A stretch of DNA of 64,000 nt. Source: an uncultured Rhodospirillaceae bacterium. GTDB lineage: Bacteria; Pseudomonadota; Alphaproteobacteria; Reyranellales; Reyranellaceae. This document shows positions 45,393 through 53,425 of this stretch, piece by piece. Below the pieces are notes generated by a model that was not told the origin of the DNA, made no database searches, and worked only from the letters and a program-made list of their open reading frames with translations. A program made the translations under genes and the position numbers. The first letter of the stretch is position 1. Each line of letters begins with the position of its first letter. The stretch spans positions 264,775 to 328,774 of the forward strand of contig CAMFGZ010000002.1 in NCBI GenBank assembly GCA_945952105.1. Direction: 5' to 3'.

Positions 45393-47033
45393 CTAGTTGC
45401 GTCCCTCGATCAGGCCGCGACAGACGACCTGCGCCTGGATCTCGGCCGCGCCCTCGAAGATGTTGAGGATGCGCGCATCGCATAGCACGCGGCTGACGGG
45501 ATACTCCATCGCGTAGCCGTTGCCGCCGTGGATCTGCAGCGCATTGTCGGCGTTGCTCCAGGCGACGCGCGCCGCCAGCAGCTTGGCCATGCCGGCTTCG
45601 ATGTCGCAGCGACGGTCGGAGTCCTTCTCGCGCGCGGCGAAGTAGGTGAGCTGGCGCGCGATCATCGTCTCGACCGCCATCCACGCGATCTTTCCAGCGA
45701 CGCGCGGGAAGGCATAGAGCGGCTTTGCGAACTGGATTCGCTCCTTCGCGTAACGCAGGCCGAGTTCGAGCGCGTTCTGCGCCACACCGACGGCGCGCGC
45801 CGCCGTCTGGATGCGGGCGCTCTCGAAGGTCGCCATGAGCTGCTTGAAACCCTGGCCCTCCTTCTCGCCCAGCAGGTTGGCGGCCGGCACCTCGAACCCG
45901 TCGAAGCCGATCTCGTATTCCTTCATGCCGCGATAGCCGAGCACCTTGATCTCGCCGCCGCTCATGCCCTTGGCGGGGAACGGCTCGGCATCGGTGCCGC
46001 GCGGCTTTTCGGCCAGGAACATCGACAGGCCCTGATAGCCGGGCTTCGAGGCGTCGCTGCGCGCCAGCAGCGTCATGATGTCGGCGCGCGCGGCGTGGGT
46101 GATCCAGGTCTTGTTGCCGTTGATCCTGTAGGTGTCGCCCTTGAGCACCGCGCGCGTGCGCAGGCTCGCGAGATCGGAGCCGGTGTTGGGCTCGGTGAAC
46201 ACCGCGGTCGGCAGCAGTTCCCCCGAGGCGATGCGCGACAGGTACTTCTTCTTCTGCGCCTCGGTGCCGCCGGAGCGGATCAGCTCGGCCGCGATCTCCG
46301 AGCGCGTGCCCAGAGAGCCGACGCCGATATAGCCGCGCGATAGTTCCTCGGTGACGACACACATCGCGAGCTTGCCCATGCCGAGCCCGCCCCATTCCTC
46401 CGGCACGGTGAGGCCGAACACGCCGAGATCGGCCATCTGCTGCACCACCGGCAGCGGGATCAGCTCGTCGCGCAGGTGCCAGCCGTGCGCGTGCGGCGCC
46501 ACCTCGGTATCGACGAAGCGGCGGAACTGGCGGCGCACTTCCTCAAGCGCCTCGTCGCCGAGTTCGAGCGAGCCGAACCCACCGGTCTCGAGACCGTCGG
46601 CAATCAGTTCGGCGATGCGGCCGCGCACGGCCGGCGTGCTGGCGGCGATCAGCTTCGCGACCGCGGGAGCTTCGAGCGCGGTCGCATCGAGGCCGAGGTC
46701 GCCCGGCCGCACGATCTCGACCTGGCTGATGGCGATGCCACCCTTGAGCTGCGCGAGATACTCGCCGTACGCCGACTGCAGGATCAGCTTCTCCAATTCA
46801 CCGCCCGCGCCTGCTTCCGCCCAGCGCCGCATCTGGCGAAGCGCCGCCACGTAGGTGGCGATCCAGGCATAGCCGTGCGCGGCGAACTGCTCGCGCTCCA
46901 GCAGCTTCGGCTCGACCTTGCCTTGCGGCGCTACGAGCGAACGTATGGCCTCGCGCGCGGCCGTTTCGTGACGTTCGGCGGCGGCCTCGGCTTCGGCGCA
47001 AAGCGAGAGAAGGTCGGGAAGAATCAGTGACAT
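45393..47033 (-). CDS. mcd: Acyl-CoA dehydrogenase, probably (2S)-methylsuccinyl-CoA dehydrogenase
   Basis: 546 residues: an N-terminal extension of about 150 residues (LCAEAEAAAERHETAAREAIR ... GLETGGFGSLELG, in part) precedes a complete acyl-CoA dehydrogenase core with FGLTVPEEWGGLGMGKLAMC, TAVFTEPNTGSDLASLRT, NGNKTWITHAARAD and LQIHGGNGYAMEYPVSR. The long extension and this core are typical of Mcd of the ethylmalonyl-CoA pathway, which oxidises methylsuccinyl-CoA to mesaconyl-CoA. The adjacent ccr supports this. Electrons would go to EtfAB. A generic acyl-CoA dehydrogenase is the alternative. Confidence 0.85.
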   Translation of the reverse strand: MSLILPDLLSLCAEAEAAAERHETAAREAIRSLVAPQGKVEPKLLEREQFAAHGYAWIATYVAALRQMRRWAEAGAGGELEKLILQSAYGEYLAQLKGGIAISQVEIVRPGDLGLDATALEAPAVAKLIAASTPAVRGRIAELIADGLETGGFGSLELGDEALEEVRRQFRRFVDTEVAPHAHGWHLRDELIPLPVVQQMADLGVFGLTVPEEWGGLGMGKLAMCVVTEELSRGYIGVGSLGTRSEIAAELIRSGGTEAQKKKYLSRIASGELLPTAVFTEPNTGSDLASLRTRAVLKGDTYRINGNKTWITHAARADIMTLLARSDASKPGYQGLSMFLAEKPRGTDAEPFPAKGMSGGEIKVLGYRGMKEYEIGFDGFEVPAANLLGEKEGQGFKQLMATFESARIQTAARAVGVAQNALELGLRYAKERIQFAKPLYAFPRVAGKIAWMAVETMIARQLTYFAAREKDSDRRCDIEAGMAKLLAARVAWSNADNALQIHGGNGYAMEYPVSRVLCDARILNIFEGAAEIQAQVVCRGLIEGRN

Positions 47034-47051
47034 GGCGAACTCTGATCATCT

Positions 47052-47181
47052 CCTCCCTCTCAGACGGGGAGGTGCCCCGAAGGGGCGGAGGGGAAATCAA
47101 CGAGCCGGTCTGGGTCGCACCCCCTCCGGCGCGGCGCCTTTACAGGCGCCTGAGGCCGCCTTCCCCGTCCGACGGGGGAGG
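47052..47181. repeat. Palindromic intergenic element with terminal inverted repeats
   Basis: About 130 bases between ccr and mcd, built of hairpins. The ends are CCTCCCTCTC...GACGGGGAGG and, inverted, CCTTCCCCGTC...GGGGGAGG, which match imperfectly over about 21 bases. Inside are GCCCC-GAA-GGGGC and GGCGCCT-TTAC-AGGCGCC. It resembles the dispersed GC-rich palindromic units common in rhizobial genomes. A single copy is seen here, so its repetitive nature needs the rest of the genome. Confidence 0.6.
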
Positions 47182-47205
47182 CAGGTTCCAGCTATTTGTC
47201 TACGA

Positions 47206-48495
47206 TTAGTCGTCCAGCGCGTCTTCGAGAGTGCGCAGGCCGGGGCGCTTGGCGGAGACCAGCACAGCCATGTTGCCGGGCTTGTGCTGGTTCTTCCACA
47301 TCTTGGTGTGGGCCTTTGGAATGTCGGCCCATTCGAAGACTTCGCTCATGCACGGATCGATGCGGCGCTCGATCACAAGCTGGTTGGCCTGGCTGGCCTG
47401 CAGCAGGTTGGCGAAGTGGCTGCCCTGGATGCGCTTCTGGCGCATCCATACGAAGCGCGCGTCCATCGTCAGGTTGAAGCCGGTGGTGCCGGCGCAGAAG
47501 ACCACCATGCCGCCACGCTTCACGACAAAGCAGGAGACGGGGAAAGTCTGCTCGCCCGGATGCTCGAACACGAAGTCGACGTCGTTGCCCTTGCCGGTAT
47601 GCTCCCAGATCGCGCCGCCGAACTTGCGGCACTTCTTCATGTACTCGGCGTAGCCCGCCTGGTCGTCGACGTCGGGAAGCTGGCCCCAGCAGTCGAAATC
47701 GTTGCGGTTGATGACGCCGCGCGCGCCGAGCGACATCACGAAATCCTTCTTCGACGGATCGGAGATCACGCCGATGGCGTTGGCGCCGGCAGTGGCGATG
47801 AGCTGAATCGCCATCGAACCGAGGCCGCCCGCCGCGCCCCAGACCAGCACGTTGTGACCGGGCCGAAGGATGTGCGGGCGATGGCCGAACAGCATGCGAT
47901 AGGCGGTGGCGAGGGTGAGCGTATAGGAGGCGCTCTCCTCCCAGGTGAGATGCTGCGGGCGCTTCATGAGCTGTCGCGCCTGCACCTTGCAGAATTGTGC
48001 GAACGAACCGTCGGGCGTTTCGTAACCCCAGATGCGCTGGCTGGTGGAGAACATCGGATCGCCGCCGTTGCACTCCTCGTCGTCGCCGTCGTCCTGGTTG
48101 CAGTGGATGACGACCTCGTCACCGACCTTCCAGCGCTTCACCTTGGCGCCGACCGCCCAGACGATGCCCGAGGCATCGGAGCCCGCGATGTGGAATGCCT
48201 GCTTGTGGACGTCGAACGGCGAGATCGGCAGGCCGAGGCCTGCCCAGATGCCGTTGTAGTTCACGCCCGCCGCCATCACGAGGACGAGTACCTCGTCCTC
48301 ACCGATCGCGTGCGTCGGCACCACTTCGAGCTGCATGGACTGTTCGGGTGGACCGTGACGGTCGCGCCGGATCACCCAAGCGTACATGTTCTTGGGCACA
48401 TGCCCGAGCGGCGGAATCTCACCGACCTCGTAGAGATCCTTCTTCGGCTGGTTGGCCGTGGGATGAGGGCGAGCCGCGAAAGCGACGACGGACAT
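47206..48495 (-). CDS. ccr: Crotonyl-CoA carboxylase/reductase
   Basis: NADPH- and CO2-dependent reductive carboxylation of crotonyl-CoA to ethylmalonyl-CoA, the committing step of the ethylmalonyl-CoA pathway for C2 assimilation. 429 residues of the zinc-free medium-chain reductase family. CO2-site residues are readable: Asn81 in GVNYNGIW, Tyr158-Glu159 in IWGYETPDGSF, and the histidine in IQGSHFANL. The nucleotide loop is VWGAAGGLGSMAIQL. A strong AGGAGG precedes ATG 48495. The long 5' gap carries a TTGTGC-type site and a palindrome. Together with mcd it defines the pathway; epimerase, mutase and lyase genes are not here. Confidence 0.96.
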   Translation of the reverse strand: MSVVAFAARPHPTANQPKKDLYEVGEIPPLGHVPKNMYAWVIRRDRHGPPEQSMQLEVVPTHAIGEDEVLVLVMAAGVNYNGIWAGLGLPISPFDVHKQAFHIAGSDASGIVWAVGAKVKRWKVGDEVVIHCNQDDGDDEECNGGDPMFSTSQRIWGYETPDGSFAQFCKVQARQLMKRPQHLTWEESASYTLTLATAYRMLFGHRPHILRPGHNVLVWGAAGGLGSMAIQLIATAGANAIGVISDPSKKDFVMSLGARGVINRNDFDCWGQLPDVDDQAGYAEYMKKCRKFGGAIWEHTGKGNDVDFVFEHPGEQTFPVSCFVVKRGGMVVFCAGTTGFNLTMDARFVWMRQKRIQGSHFANLLQASQANQLVIERRIDPCMSEVFEWADIPKAHTKMWKNQHKPGNMAVLVSAKRPGLRTLEDALDD

Positions 48496-48542
48496 GGCAA
48501 ATCCTCCTGCGTTGCAGCGAAACTATTGCTGCGAAAGCGAGA

Positions 48543-48557
48543 GTGCAATGCACAAAA
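48543..48557 (-). promoter_or_regulatory. TTGTGC-N3-GCA site upstream of ccr
   Basis: The reverse strand reads TTTTGTGCATTGCAC, with a palindromic core GTGCA-T-TGCAC, 48-62 bases before the ccr start. It matches sites before the phasin gene and etfB. The core TGC-N3-GCA recalls the PhaR/PhbF consensus of PHB regulators. Function is inferred. Confidence 0.55.
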
Positions 48558-48658
48558 TACGATTCGGAACGGTTGGCATGGTGGAAAAACAACAAAATTA
48601 CCCACGCCCTGCGGAAATCCGACGTTGCCGACCCGCAAAAGTCGCGTCAGGCTCATGA

Positions 48659-48688
48659 GGTAAACGAGCGTTTACCGAATCGTTTACC
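48659..48688 (+). promoter_or_regulatory. Inverted repeat operator upstream of the LLM oxidoreductase
   Basis: GGTAAACG-AG-CGTTTACC (48659-48676) is a perfect 8-bp inverted repeat, with a third half-site CGTTTACC at 48681-48688, 12 bases from the previous one. It ends about 32 bases before the start of the luciferase-like gene, with ribosome site GGGAGAAGG. The length and symmetry fit a TetR-family operator, but no TetR gene lies in the window. Confidence 0.65.
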
Positions 48689-48719
48689 AAACACAGCTCG
48701 AGTTTAGGGAGAAGGCGCC

Positions 48720-49988
48720 ATGAAGCTCATGTGGTTCCACCTGATGCCGTACACGGAGCTTCCGGAAGACTTCAATCAGAAGCATCCCTCCGTCTGGGTC
48801 GATATCCACTCGTCGCTGTTCGACCCCAAGCGCGCGCACCACATGTACAACGACTTCATGGACGAGCTCGAATACGCCGCCGAGCTCGGCTACGACGCGA
48901 TCTGTGTGAACGAGCATCATTCGAACGGCTACGGCCTGATGCCTTCGCCCAACCTGATCGCCTCTTCGCTCGCCCGTCGCACCACCGACACGGCGCTGTG
49001 CGTCATGGGCAACTCGCTGGCACTCTACAATCCGCCGACGCGTGTCGCCGAAGAGTTCGCGATGATCGACTGCATCTCGGGCGGCCGGCTGATCGCGGGC
49101 TTCCCGGTCGGCTCGCCGATGGACACATGTTACGCCTACGGACAGAATCCGAGCCTCCTGCGCGAGCGCTATCTCGAGGCGCACGACCTCGTGAAGAAGG
49201 CGTGGACCCACAAGGACACGTTCGCCTTCAACGGCCGCTACAACCAGCAGCGCTACGTCAATATCTGGCCGCGCCCGATCCAGAACGATCCGCATCCGCC
49301 GATCTGGATTCCCGGCGGCGGTTCGGTCGAGACGTGGCGGTGGTGCGCGGAGATGGACTACGTCTACTGCTATCTCTCGTATTACGGCTACAAGGCCGGC
49401 CTGACGACGATGCAGGGCTTCTGGAACGAGATGGAGAAGCTCGGCAAGGACCGTAATCCTTACCGCGCCGGCTTCCTGCAGTTCGTCGGCGTGGCCGAGA
49501 GCCGCCAGCAGGCGCTCGACCTCTATACCGAGCCCGCGGAATACTTTTACGGCCGGTGCCTGCACGTCGACGCCCGCTTCGCGACGCCGCCCGGCTACAC
49601 GACCGAGGCGACGCAGCGCGCCGGCATCCAGAGCATGGTCAGCAAGGCGGCCAACACGGCGAGCTATTCCAGCAAGCTCAGCCTCAAGGCCACCAACATG
49701 AAGGACATCGTCGACGGCGGGTACGTCATCATCGGCTCGCCCGACGAGGTGGTCGAACAGATCCGCCACGTCGCCACGAGCCTGAACGTGGGCCATCTCA
49801 TGCTGCTTCTGCAATACGGCAACATGAGCAAGGACACGACCAAGTACAATACGCGCCTGTTCGCCGAGAAGGTCATGCCGAAGGTGAAGGATCTGTTCGG
49901 CGAGTGGGAAGACAAGTGGTGGCCCAGGCCAATGGCCGACCGCGCCGCCGTTCCCGCCTTCCGTCCCCACGTCGCTGCCGCGGAGTAG
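48720..49988 (+). CDS. LLM-class (luciferase-like) flavin-dependent oxidoreductase
   Basis: 422-residue F420/FMN-dependent monooxygenase family protein. Motifs are MKLMWFHLMPYTELPEDF, GYDAICVNEHHSNGYGLMPSPNL, FAMIDCISGGRLIAGFPVG and a C-terminal GSPDEVVEQIRHV. The NEHHSN box is typical of bacterial LLM hydrolase-partner enzymes of unknown substrate. It is followed five bases later by an alpha/beta hydrolase, suggesting a two-step oxidation-hydrolysis of an organic substrate. A TetR-like operator controls it. Confidence 0.9.
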   Translation: MKLMWFHLMPYTELPEDFNQKHPSVWVDIHSSLFDPKRAHHMYNDFMDELEYAAELGYDAICVNEHHSNGYGLMPSPNLIASSLARRTTDTALCVMGNSLALYNPPTRVAEEFAMIDCISGGRLIAGFPVGSPMDTCYAYGQNPSLLRERYLEAHDLVKKAWTHKDTFAFNGRYNQQRYVNIWPRPIQNDPHPPIWIPGGGSVETWRWCAEMDYVYCYLSYYGYKAGLTTMQGFWNEMEKLGKDRNPYRAGFLQFVGVAESRQQALDLYTEPAEYFYGRCLHVDARFATPPGYTTEATQRAGIQSMVSKAANTASYSSKLSLKATNMKDIVDGGYVIIGSPDEVVEQIRHVATSLNVGHLMLLLQYGNMSKDTTKYNTRLFAEKVMPKVKDLFGEWEDKWWPRPMADRAAVPAFRPHVAAAE

Positions 49989-49992
49989 AGCC

Positions 49993-50802
49993 TTGTCCGA
50001 ACCCGCGACCACGGCGCCCGCGACTACGCCTCCCGTCACCACGACCGTCGACGTCAACGGTCACCCCTGCCGCGTCTGGACCAAGGGCAAGGGCCCGAAG
50101 CTCGGCTTCCTCGCGGGCCTCGGCGGCCTGCCGCGCTGGCTGCCCTTCCTCGACCGGCTGGCCGAGAGCCGCACCGTCGTCGCCCCGTCCCTGCCCGGCT
50201 ATCCGGGCGCGACCGGGCACAGCGAACTCGACACCCATCTCGACTGGGTGCTGGCGGTGCGCCAGATCGTCGACAAGGCGGGCCTCGCCGGCGCCGACCT
50301 GGTGGGCGCGTCCGTTGGCGGCGCCTTCGCGGCCGAGATGGCGGCGATCTTCCCCGGCAATGTCGGCAAGCTCGTCCTGATCGCGCCGTTCGGCCTGTTC
50401 GACGACAAGGAGCCCGCGGCGGATCCCTGGGCGCAGCGCAAGGACGCGCTGCCGGGCCTGATGTGCGCCGAGGCGGCCAACTGGAACGAGCTGGTAGCCC
50501 CGCCGGACGGCGCGAATTCGGTGGAATGGCCGATCGAGATGACCCGTGCCTCTGAAGCCGCCGCACGCGCCTTCTGGCCTCTCGGCAACACCCGGCTGGA
50601 GAAGCGTCTGGGCCTGATCGAGGCTCCGACCCTGATCCTGTGGGGCGAACGGGACGGCGTGCTGCCGCCGAGCTACGCGGCCAGGTTCGCCAGCGGCATC
50701 AACGGGTCGACGCGGGTCGAGAACATCGCCAATGCCGGCCATCTGGCCTATCTCGACCAGCCCGATGCCGTCGCCCGGGCCGTTTTGAAACATTTTGCCT
50801 GA
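49993..50802 (+). CDS. Alpha/beta hydrolase
   Basis: 269 residues. The nucleophile elbow is GASVGG (Ser108), the acid is in LWGERDGVLPP and the histidine in NAGHLAYLDQPDAV. The start is TTG 49993-49995, with GGAG eight bases upstream and no alternative ATG near the N-terminus; residues 1-18 are Thr/Pro-rich. It is four bases after the LLM gene and probably cleaves the product of that enzyme. Confidence 0.87.
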   Translation: MSEPATTAPATTPPVTTTVDVNGHPCRVWTKGKGPKLGFLAGLGGLPRWLPFLDRLAESRTVVAPSLPGYPGATGHSELDTHLDWVLAVRQIVDKAGLAGADLVGASVGGAFAAEMAAIFPGNVGKLVLIAPFGLFDDKEPAADPWAQRKDALPGLMCAEAANWNELVAPPDGANSVEWPIEMTRASEAAARAFWPLGNTRLEKRLGLIEAPTLILWGERDGVLPPSYAARFASGINGSTRVENIANAGHLAYLDQPDAVARAVLKHFA

Positions 50803-50884
50803 AAGCCTCACGCCCTTGGTGGTTGCTTCGGCGGTTCGGATCGCTATTGTCCGGCGCGTTAGGGGTTTTGCGAGGTATTCGGCA

Positions 50885-51481
50885 ATGACGATCCGTTCGA
50901 TGAAGATGACCGCAGGCGCTTCCCTGTTCGCGGCGGTTCTGGCGGTCGGCGTGGGCCTGCCGGAGCGGCAGGCGTCCGCCCAGGTGACGGCCGTGCCGCG
51001 CGAGGGCGTTGCCTTCAACGATGTGGTCACGCAGCGCGTCAAGATCGAGACGGCCGATCCGGACAGCCGCACGGTCGCCTTCACCTCGCCGACAGGCCAG
51101 CTGGTGATCCTCCCCGTGGCTGACAGCGTCCGGAACCTGGCCGCGATCGACGACGGCTCGATGGCGAACGTCACCTACTCCGAGGTGATCACGATGCTGA
51201 ACCTTCGCCAGAAGGGCCCGGGCGCACAGCTCGCCCGCAAGGATCAGATGGGCCAGACGAACCAGACCGACGTCGAGGCCGGCCGCTTCACTCTCACGGT
51301 CGTGGGCGTCGACCTCGCCAAGAACACCGTCTCGGTGATCGACGGCCGCGGCGGTCCGGTCCGCACCTACGCGGCGAACTCGATCGCCAAGCAGGACATG
51401 CTGAAGAAGATCAAGGTCGGCGACGTCGTGATCGGCATGACGACGCCGCTCACGATCACGGCCATCTCGCCGGCGCGCTAA
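50885..51481 (+). CDS. Exported protein of unknown function
   Basis: 198 residues from ATG 50885. Signal peptide MTAGASLFAAVLAVGVGLPERQASA in part, then a beta-rich domain (VKIETADPDSRTVAFTSP; FTLTVVGVDLAKNTVSVIDG; GDVVIGMTTPLTITAISPA). The repeated strand pattern suggests a small beta-barrel or OB-like fold. I do not recognise the family. A strong terminator follows 20 bases after its stop. Confidence 0.75.
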   Translation: MTIRSMKMTAGASLFAAVLAVGVGLPERQASAQVTAVPREGVAFNDVVTQRVKIETADPDSRTVAFTSPTGQLVILPVADSVRNLAAIDDGSMANVTYSEVITMLNLRQKGPGAQLARKDQMGQTNQTDVEAGRFTLTVVGVDLAKNTVSVIDGRGGPVRTYAANSIAKQDMLKKIKVGDVVIGMTTPLTITAISPAR

Positions 51482-51501
51482 GGGCGCTCGCACCTGAATT
51501 G

Positions 51502-51533
51502 AAACGGCCGGCATTCGCCGGCCGTTTTCTTTT
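51502..51533 (+). terminator. Rho-independent terminator
   Basis: AAACGGCCGGC (51502-51512) pairs with GCCGGCCGTTT (51517-51527) through loop ATTC, an 11-bp stem followed by a T-rich tail TTTTCTTTT to 51533. It ends the transcript of the exported protein. Confidence 0.92.
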
Positions 51534-51539
51534 GGAGTG

Positions 51540-51821
51540 TCAGCCGATGCCGACGTCCTCCCAGAAGCCGATCCATCGATCGACCGGCTTCATCTTCTCC
51601 TGCGGCGCTTCATACGACCAGGCGGCCCGCAGGCTCCGCGCCTCGCCTTCCACGACGTCGTAGAACTGCACGCCGTGAGGGCACTCGAGATCGCTACCGG
51701 TTTTCGGAGCCGGCTTCAGCAGATCCATCCGTACCGTATCTCGGGGGAAATACAGGTAGCCGCCCACCTCGAGCGTGCGATCGCTGTCGGCGATCACCTT
51801 GCCGCGCCAGATTGCCTTCAT
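51540..51821 (-). CDS. DUF427-family protein
   Basis: 93 residues, starting MKAIWRGKVIADSDRTLEVGGYLYFP and containing ECPHGVQFYDVV and AWSYEAP, the pattern of the small DUF427 beta-rich proteins. Function unknown. ATG 51819-51821 has AGGAAG seven bases upstream; an earlier start at 51896 would overlap the next gene. It is the last gene of the leftward ArsR-SRPBCC-DUF899 run. Confidence 0.83.
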   Translation of the reverse strand: MKAIWRGKVIADSDRTLEVGGYLYFPRDTVRMDLLKPAPKTGSDLECPHGVQFYDVVEGEARSLRAAWSYEAPQEKMKPVDRWIGFWEDVGIG

Positions 51822-51837
51822 GGCGAACTTCCTCGCA

Positions 51838-52530
51838 TCAATATTGGTCGCGTCGCCGGACCCACTCCATCGTGAACGCAAGTCCGTCCTCGTCACGGCC
51901 CTTCGACGTCAGATCGAGCAGATGGTAGGCGCCGTTCAGCATGTCAACGCCACGGGCGTAGGTCGAGTAGGTATGGTAGATCGCGCCGTCTTCTCCGCGA
52001 CGGAAGGCGCTGAATCCCGGCATCTCGCCCGGCCCGACCTGCATCGTCCCGAAATTATAGGCCATCGTGTCTTCGCCCGGCCGCGAACTCACTTGAAAGT
52101 CGAAATTGAAGTCGCTGCCGCCGGCGGAAACCCAGCGGAAGCTCCAACCCATCCGCCTGCGATAGGCTTCGAGCGTTGCGAGCGGCGCCCGGGAGATCGC
52201 GACAAGCGCCGTGTCGCGGTGCGCGAGATGGACGTCGATGCCGTTGAAGTTGTCGGCCCAGAACGAACAGCTCTTGCAGGCCTCGGTCCAGTCCGGTCCG
52301 AACATCAGATGATAGACCAGAAGCTGGCCGTGGCCGCCGAACAGGTCGGCCAGGCCGACCCGCCCTTCCGGAGCCTCGAAGGAATAATCCTTCTCGACGC
52401 GTTCCCAGGGCAGCGCGCGGCGCTGGCGCGACAGCTCGTCCCGCAACCGCGTGAACTCCTTCTCCTTCGCAAGCAGCCCACGGCTGGCGGCCAGCCATTC
52501 CTCGTGCGAGACGACGGGATGCCTGTTCAT
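51838..52530 (-). CDS. DUF899-family thioredoxin-like protein
   Basis: 230 residues. HEEWLAASRGLLAKEKEFTRLRDELSRQRR in part, YSFEAPEGRVGLADLF and the CxxC-like CKSCSFWADNFNGI are diagnostic of DUF899, a thioredoxin-fold family of unknown function. ATG 52528-52530 overlaps the SRPBCC gene stop by four bases. These proteins recur with ArsR/SRPBCC pairs in soil bacteria. Confidence 0.87.
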   Translation of the reverse strand: MNRHPVVSHEEWLAASRGLLAKEKEFTRLRDELSRQRRALPWERVEKDYSFEAPEGRVGLADLFGGHGQLLVYHLMFGPDWTEACKSCSFWADNFNGIDVHLAHRDTALVAISRAPLATLEAYRRRMGWSFRWVSAGGSDFNFDFQVSSRPGEDTMAYNFGTMQVGPGEMPGFSAFRRGEDGAIYHTYSTYARGVDMLNGAYHLLDLTSKGRDEDGLAFTMEWVRRRDQY

Positions 52531-52991
52531 TCGGCCCTCCCGAGAAAGGCGACGAGCTTGTCGAAAGTGCCCACCCACCCGCGGTGATGATTGCCGAAGC
52601 TGTCGGCGTCGGCGAACGGACCATGGACCAGCACGAGTTCGGTACGCTCCCCCAAGGCCCGCAGTTCCACTCGCACCGTCGTTTCATGGCCGCGCGGCTG
52701 GGCGAAGTCGCCGTTGGCGTGATGCGCCCACGTGAAGACCAGCCTTTCCGGCCAAACGACATCGAGATAGACGCCGGAAGAGGAGAAGACGCGACCGGCA
52801 AAGCGTCCATCTACCCGCCAGGCGCCGCCGCGGCGCACGTCGATCTCGCAGACCGTGATCTCGACGCCGGGCGGGCACATCCACCGGACGAATTGCTCCT
52901 GCTTCGTCCAGGCGTCGAAGACGCGTTCGCGCGACGCATCGAAGATGCGGCTGAGGTGCAGAGTGTCGTTATCGAGTCTTGCGTCGGGCAT
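52527..52991 (-). CDS. SRPBCC/AHSA1-family protein
   Basis: 154 residues with the START-like fold used to bind hydrophobic ligands: LHLSRIFDASRERVFDAWT, WWRVDGR-type strands and GNHHRGWVGTFDKL at the end. It overlaps the ArsR gene by 23 bases and DUF899 by four. ArsR-SRPBCC pairs are usually co-regulated by the ArsR protein. The ligand is unknown. Confidence 0.87.
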   Translation of the reverse strand: MPDARLDNDTLHLSRIFDASRERVFDAWTKQEQFVRWMCPPGVEITVCEIDVRRGGAWRVDGRFAGRVFSSSGVYLDVVWPERLVFTWAHHANGDFAQPRGHETTVRVELRALGERTELVLVHGPFADADSFGNHHRGWVGTFDKLVAFLGRAE

Positions 52992-53328
52992 TCGGCTTTC
53001 CTTTCTGTGTCTTCTGTTCGGATTCCTTCAGGAAGGCGTCGAGCCTGTCGAAGCTCGCCTCCCAGAACCTGCGGTAATGCTCGATCCAGTCGGCCGCGGC
53101 GCGCAGCCCCTCCCCGCGCAGTTCGCAGCGTCGCCATTGCCCCTCCGTATGCCGTTCGATCAACCCTGCCTCGGTCAGAACCCGCAGGTGCCGCGACACC
53201 GCGGGCAACGACATCTCGAAGGGCTCGGCCAGCTCGCCGACCGTGGCGCCGCCATTTGCGAGCCGGGTCAGGATTGCACGCCGGGTGGGATCCGCGAGCG
53301 CGGAGAAGGTCTGGGAGAGCGTATCCAT
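52969..53328 (-). CDS. ArsR-family transcriptional regulator
   Basis: 119 residues. Winged-helix pattern FSALADPTRRAILTRLANGGATVGELAEPFEMSLPAVSRHLRVL in part; no metal-binding cysteine motif, so it is of the SRPBCC-associated non-metal type. ATG 53326-53328 gives the usual MDTLSQTFSALADP start; GTG 53335-53337 is in frame. A perfect palindrome covers the start codon and no Shine-Dalgarno sequence precedes it, so a leaderless mRNA is possible. First gene of the operon. Confidence 0.88.
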   Translation of the reverse strand: MDTLSQTFSALADPTRRAILTRLANGGATVGELAEPFEMSLPAVSRHLRVLTEAGLIERHTEGQWRRCELRGEGLRAAADWIEHYRRFWEASFDRLDAFLKESEQKTQKGKPNARRKTR

Positions 53329-53354
53329 ATTTAACACATATGTTAAATATGGAT
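53323..53354. promoter_or_regulatory. 14-bp perfect inverted repeat over the ArsR start (operator)
   Basis: The arm ATCCATATTTAACA (53323-53336) is exactly repeated in inverse at 53341-53354, with spacer CATA. It covers the ATG of the ArsR gene, where the regulator would repress its own operon. Confidence 0.8.
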
Positions 53355-53425
53355 GGCCGTCAACGATTGCCGCTGCTGGCGTCGCCCTTTATGAAAAGCG
53401 CCGCCTACCGGGGAGTGGCACAGGA

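Noticed and set aside
44938..46395. 485-codon minus-strand frame that includes part of the small exported protein
   Set aside because: Its upstream two-thirds are an out-of-frame reading of mcd; the real gene starts at 45378 with a signal peptide.
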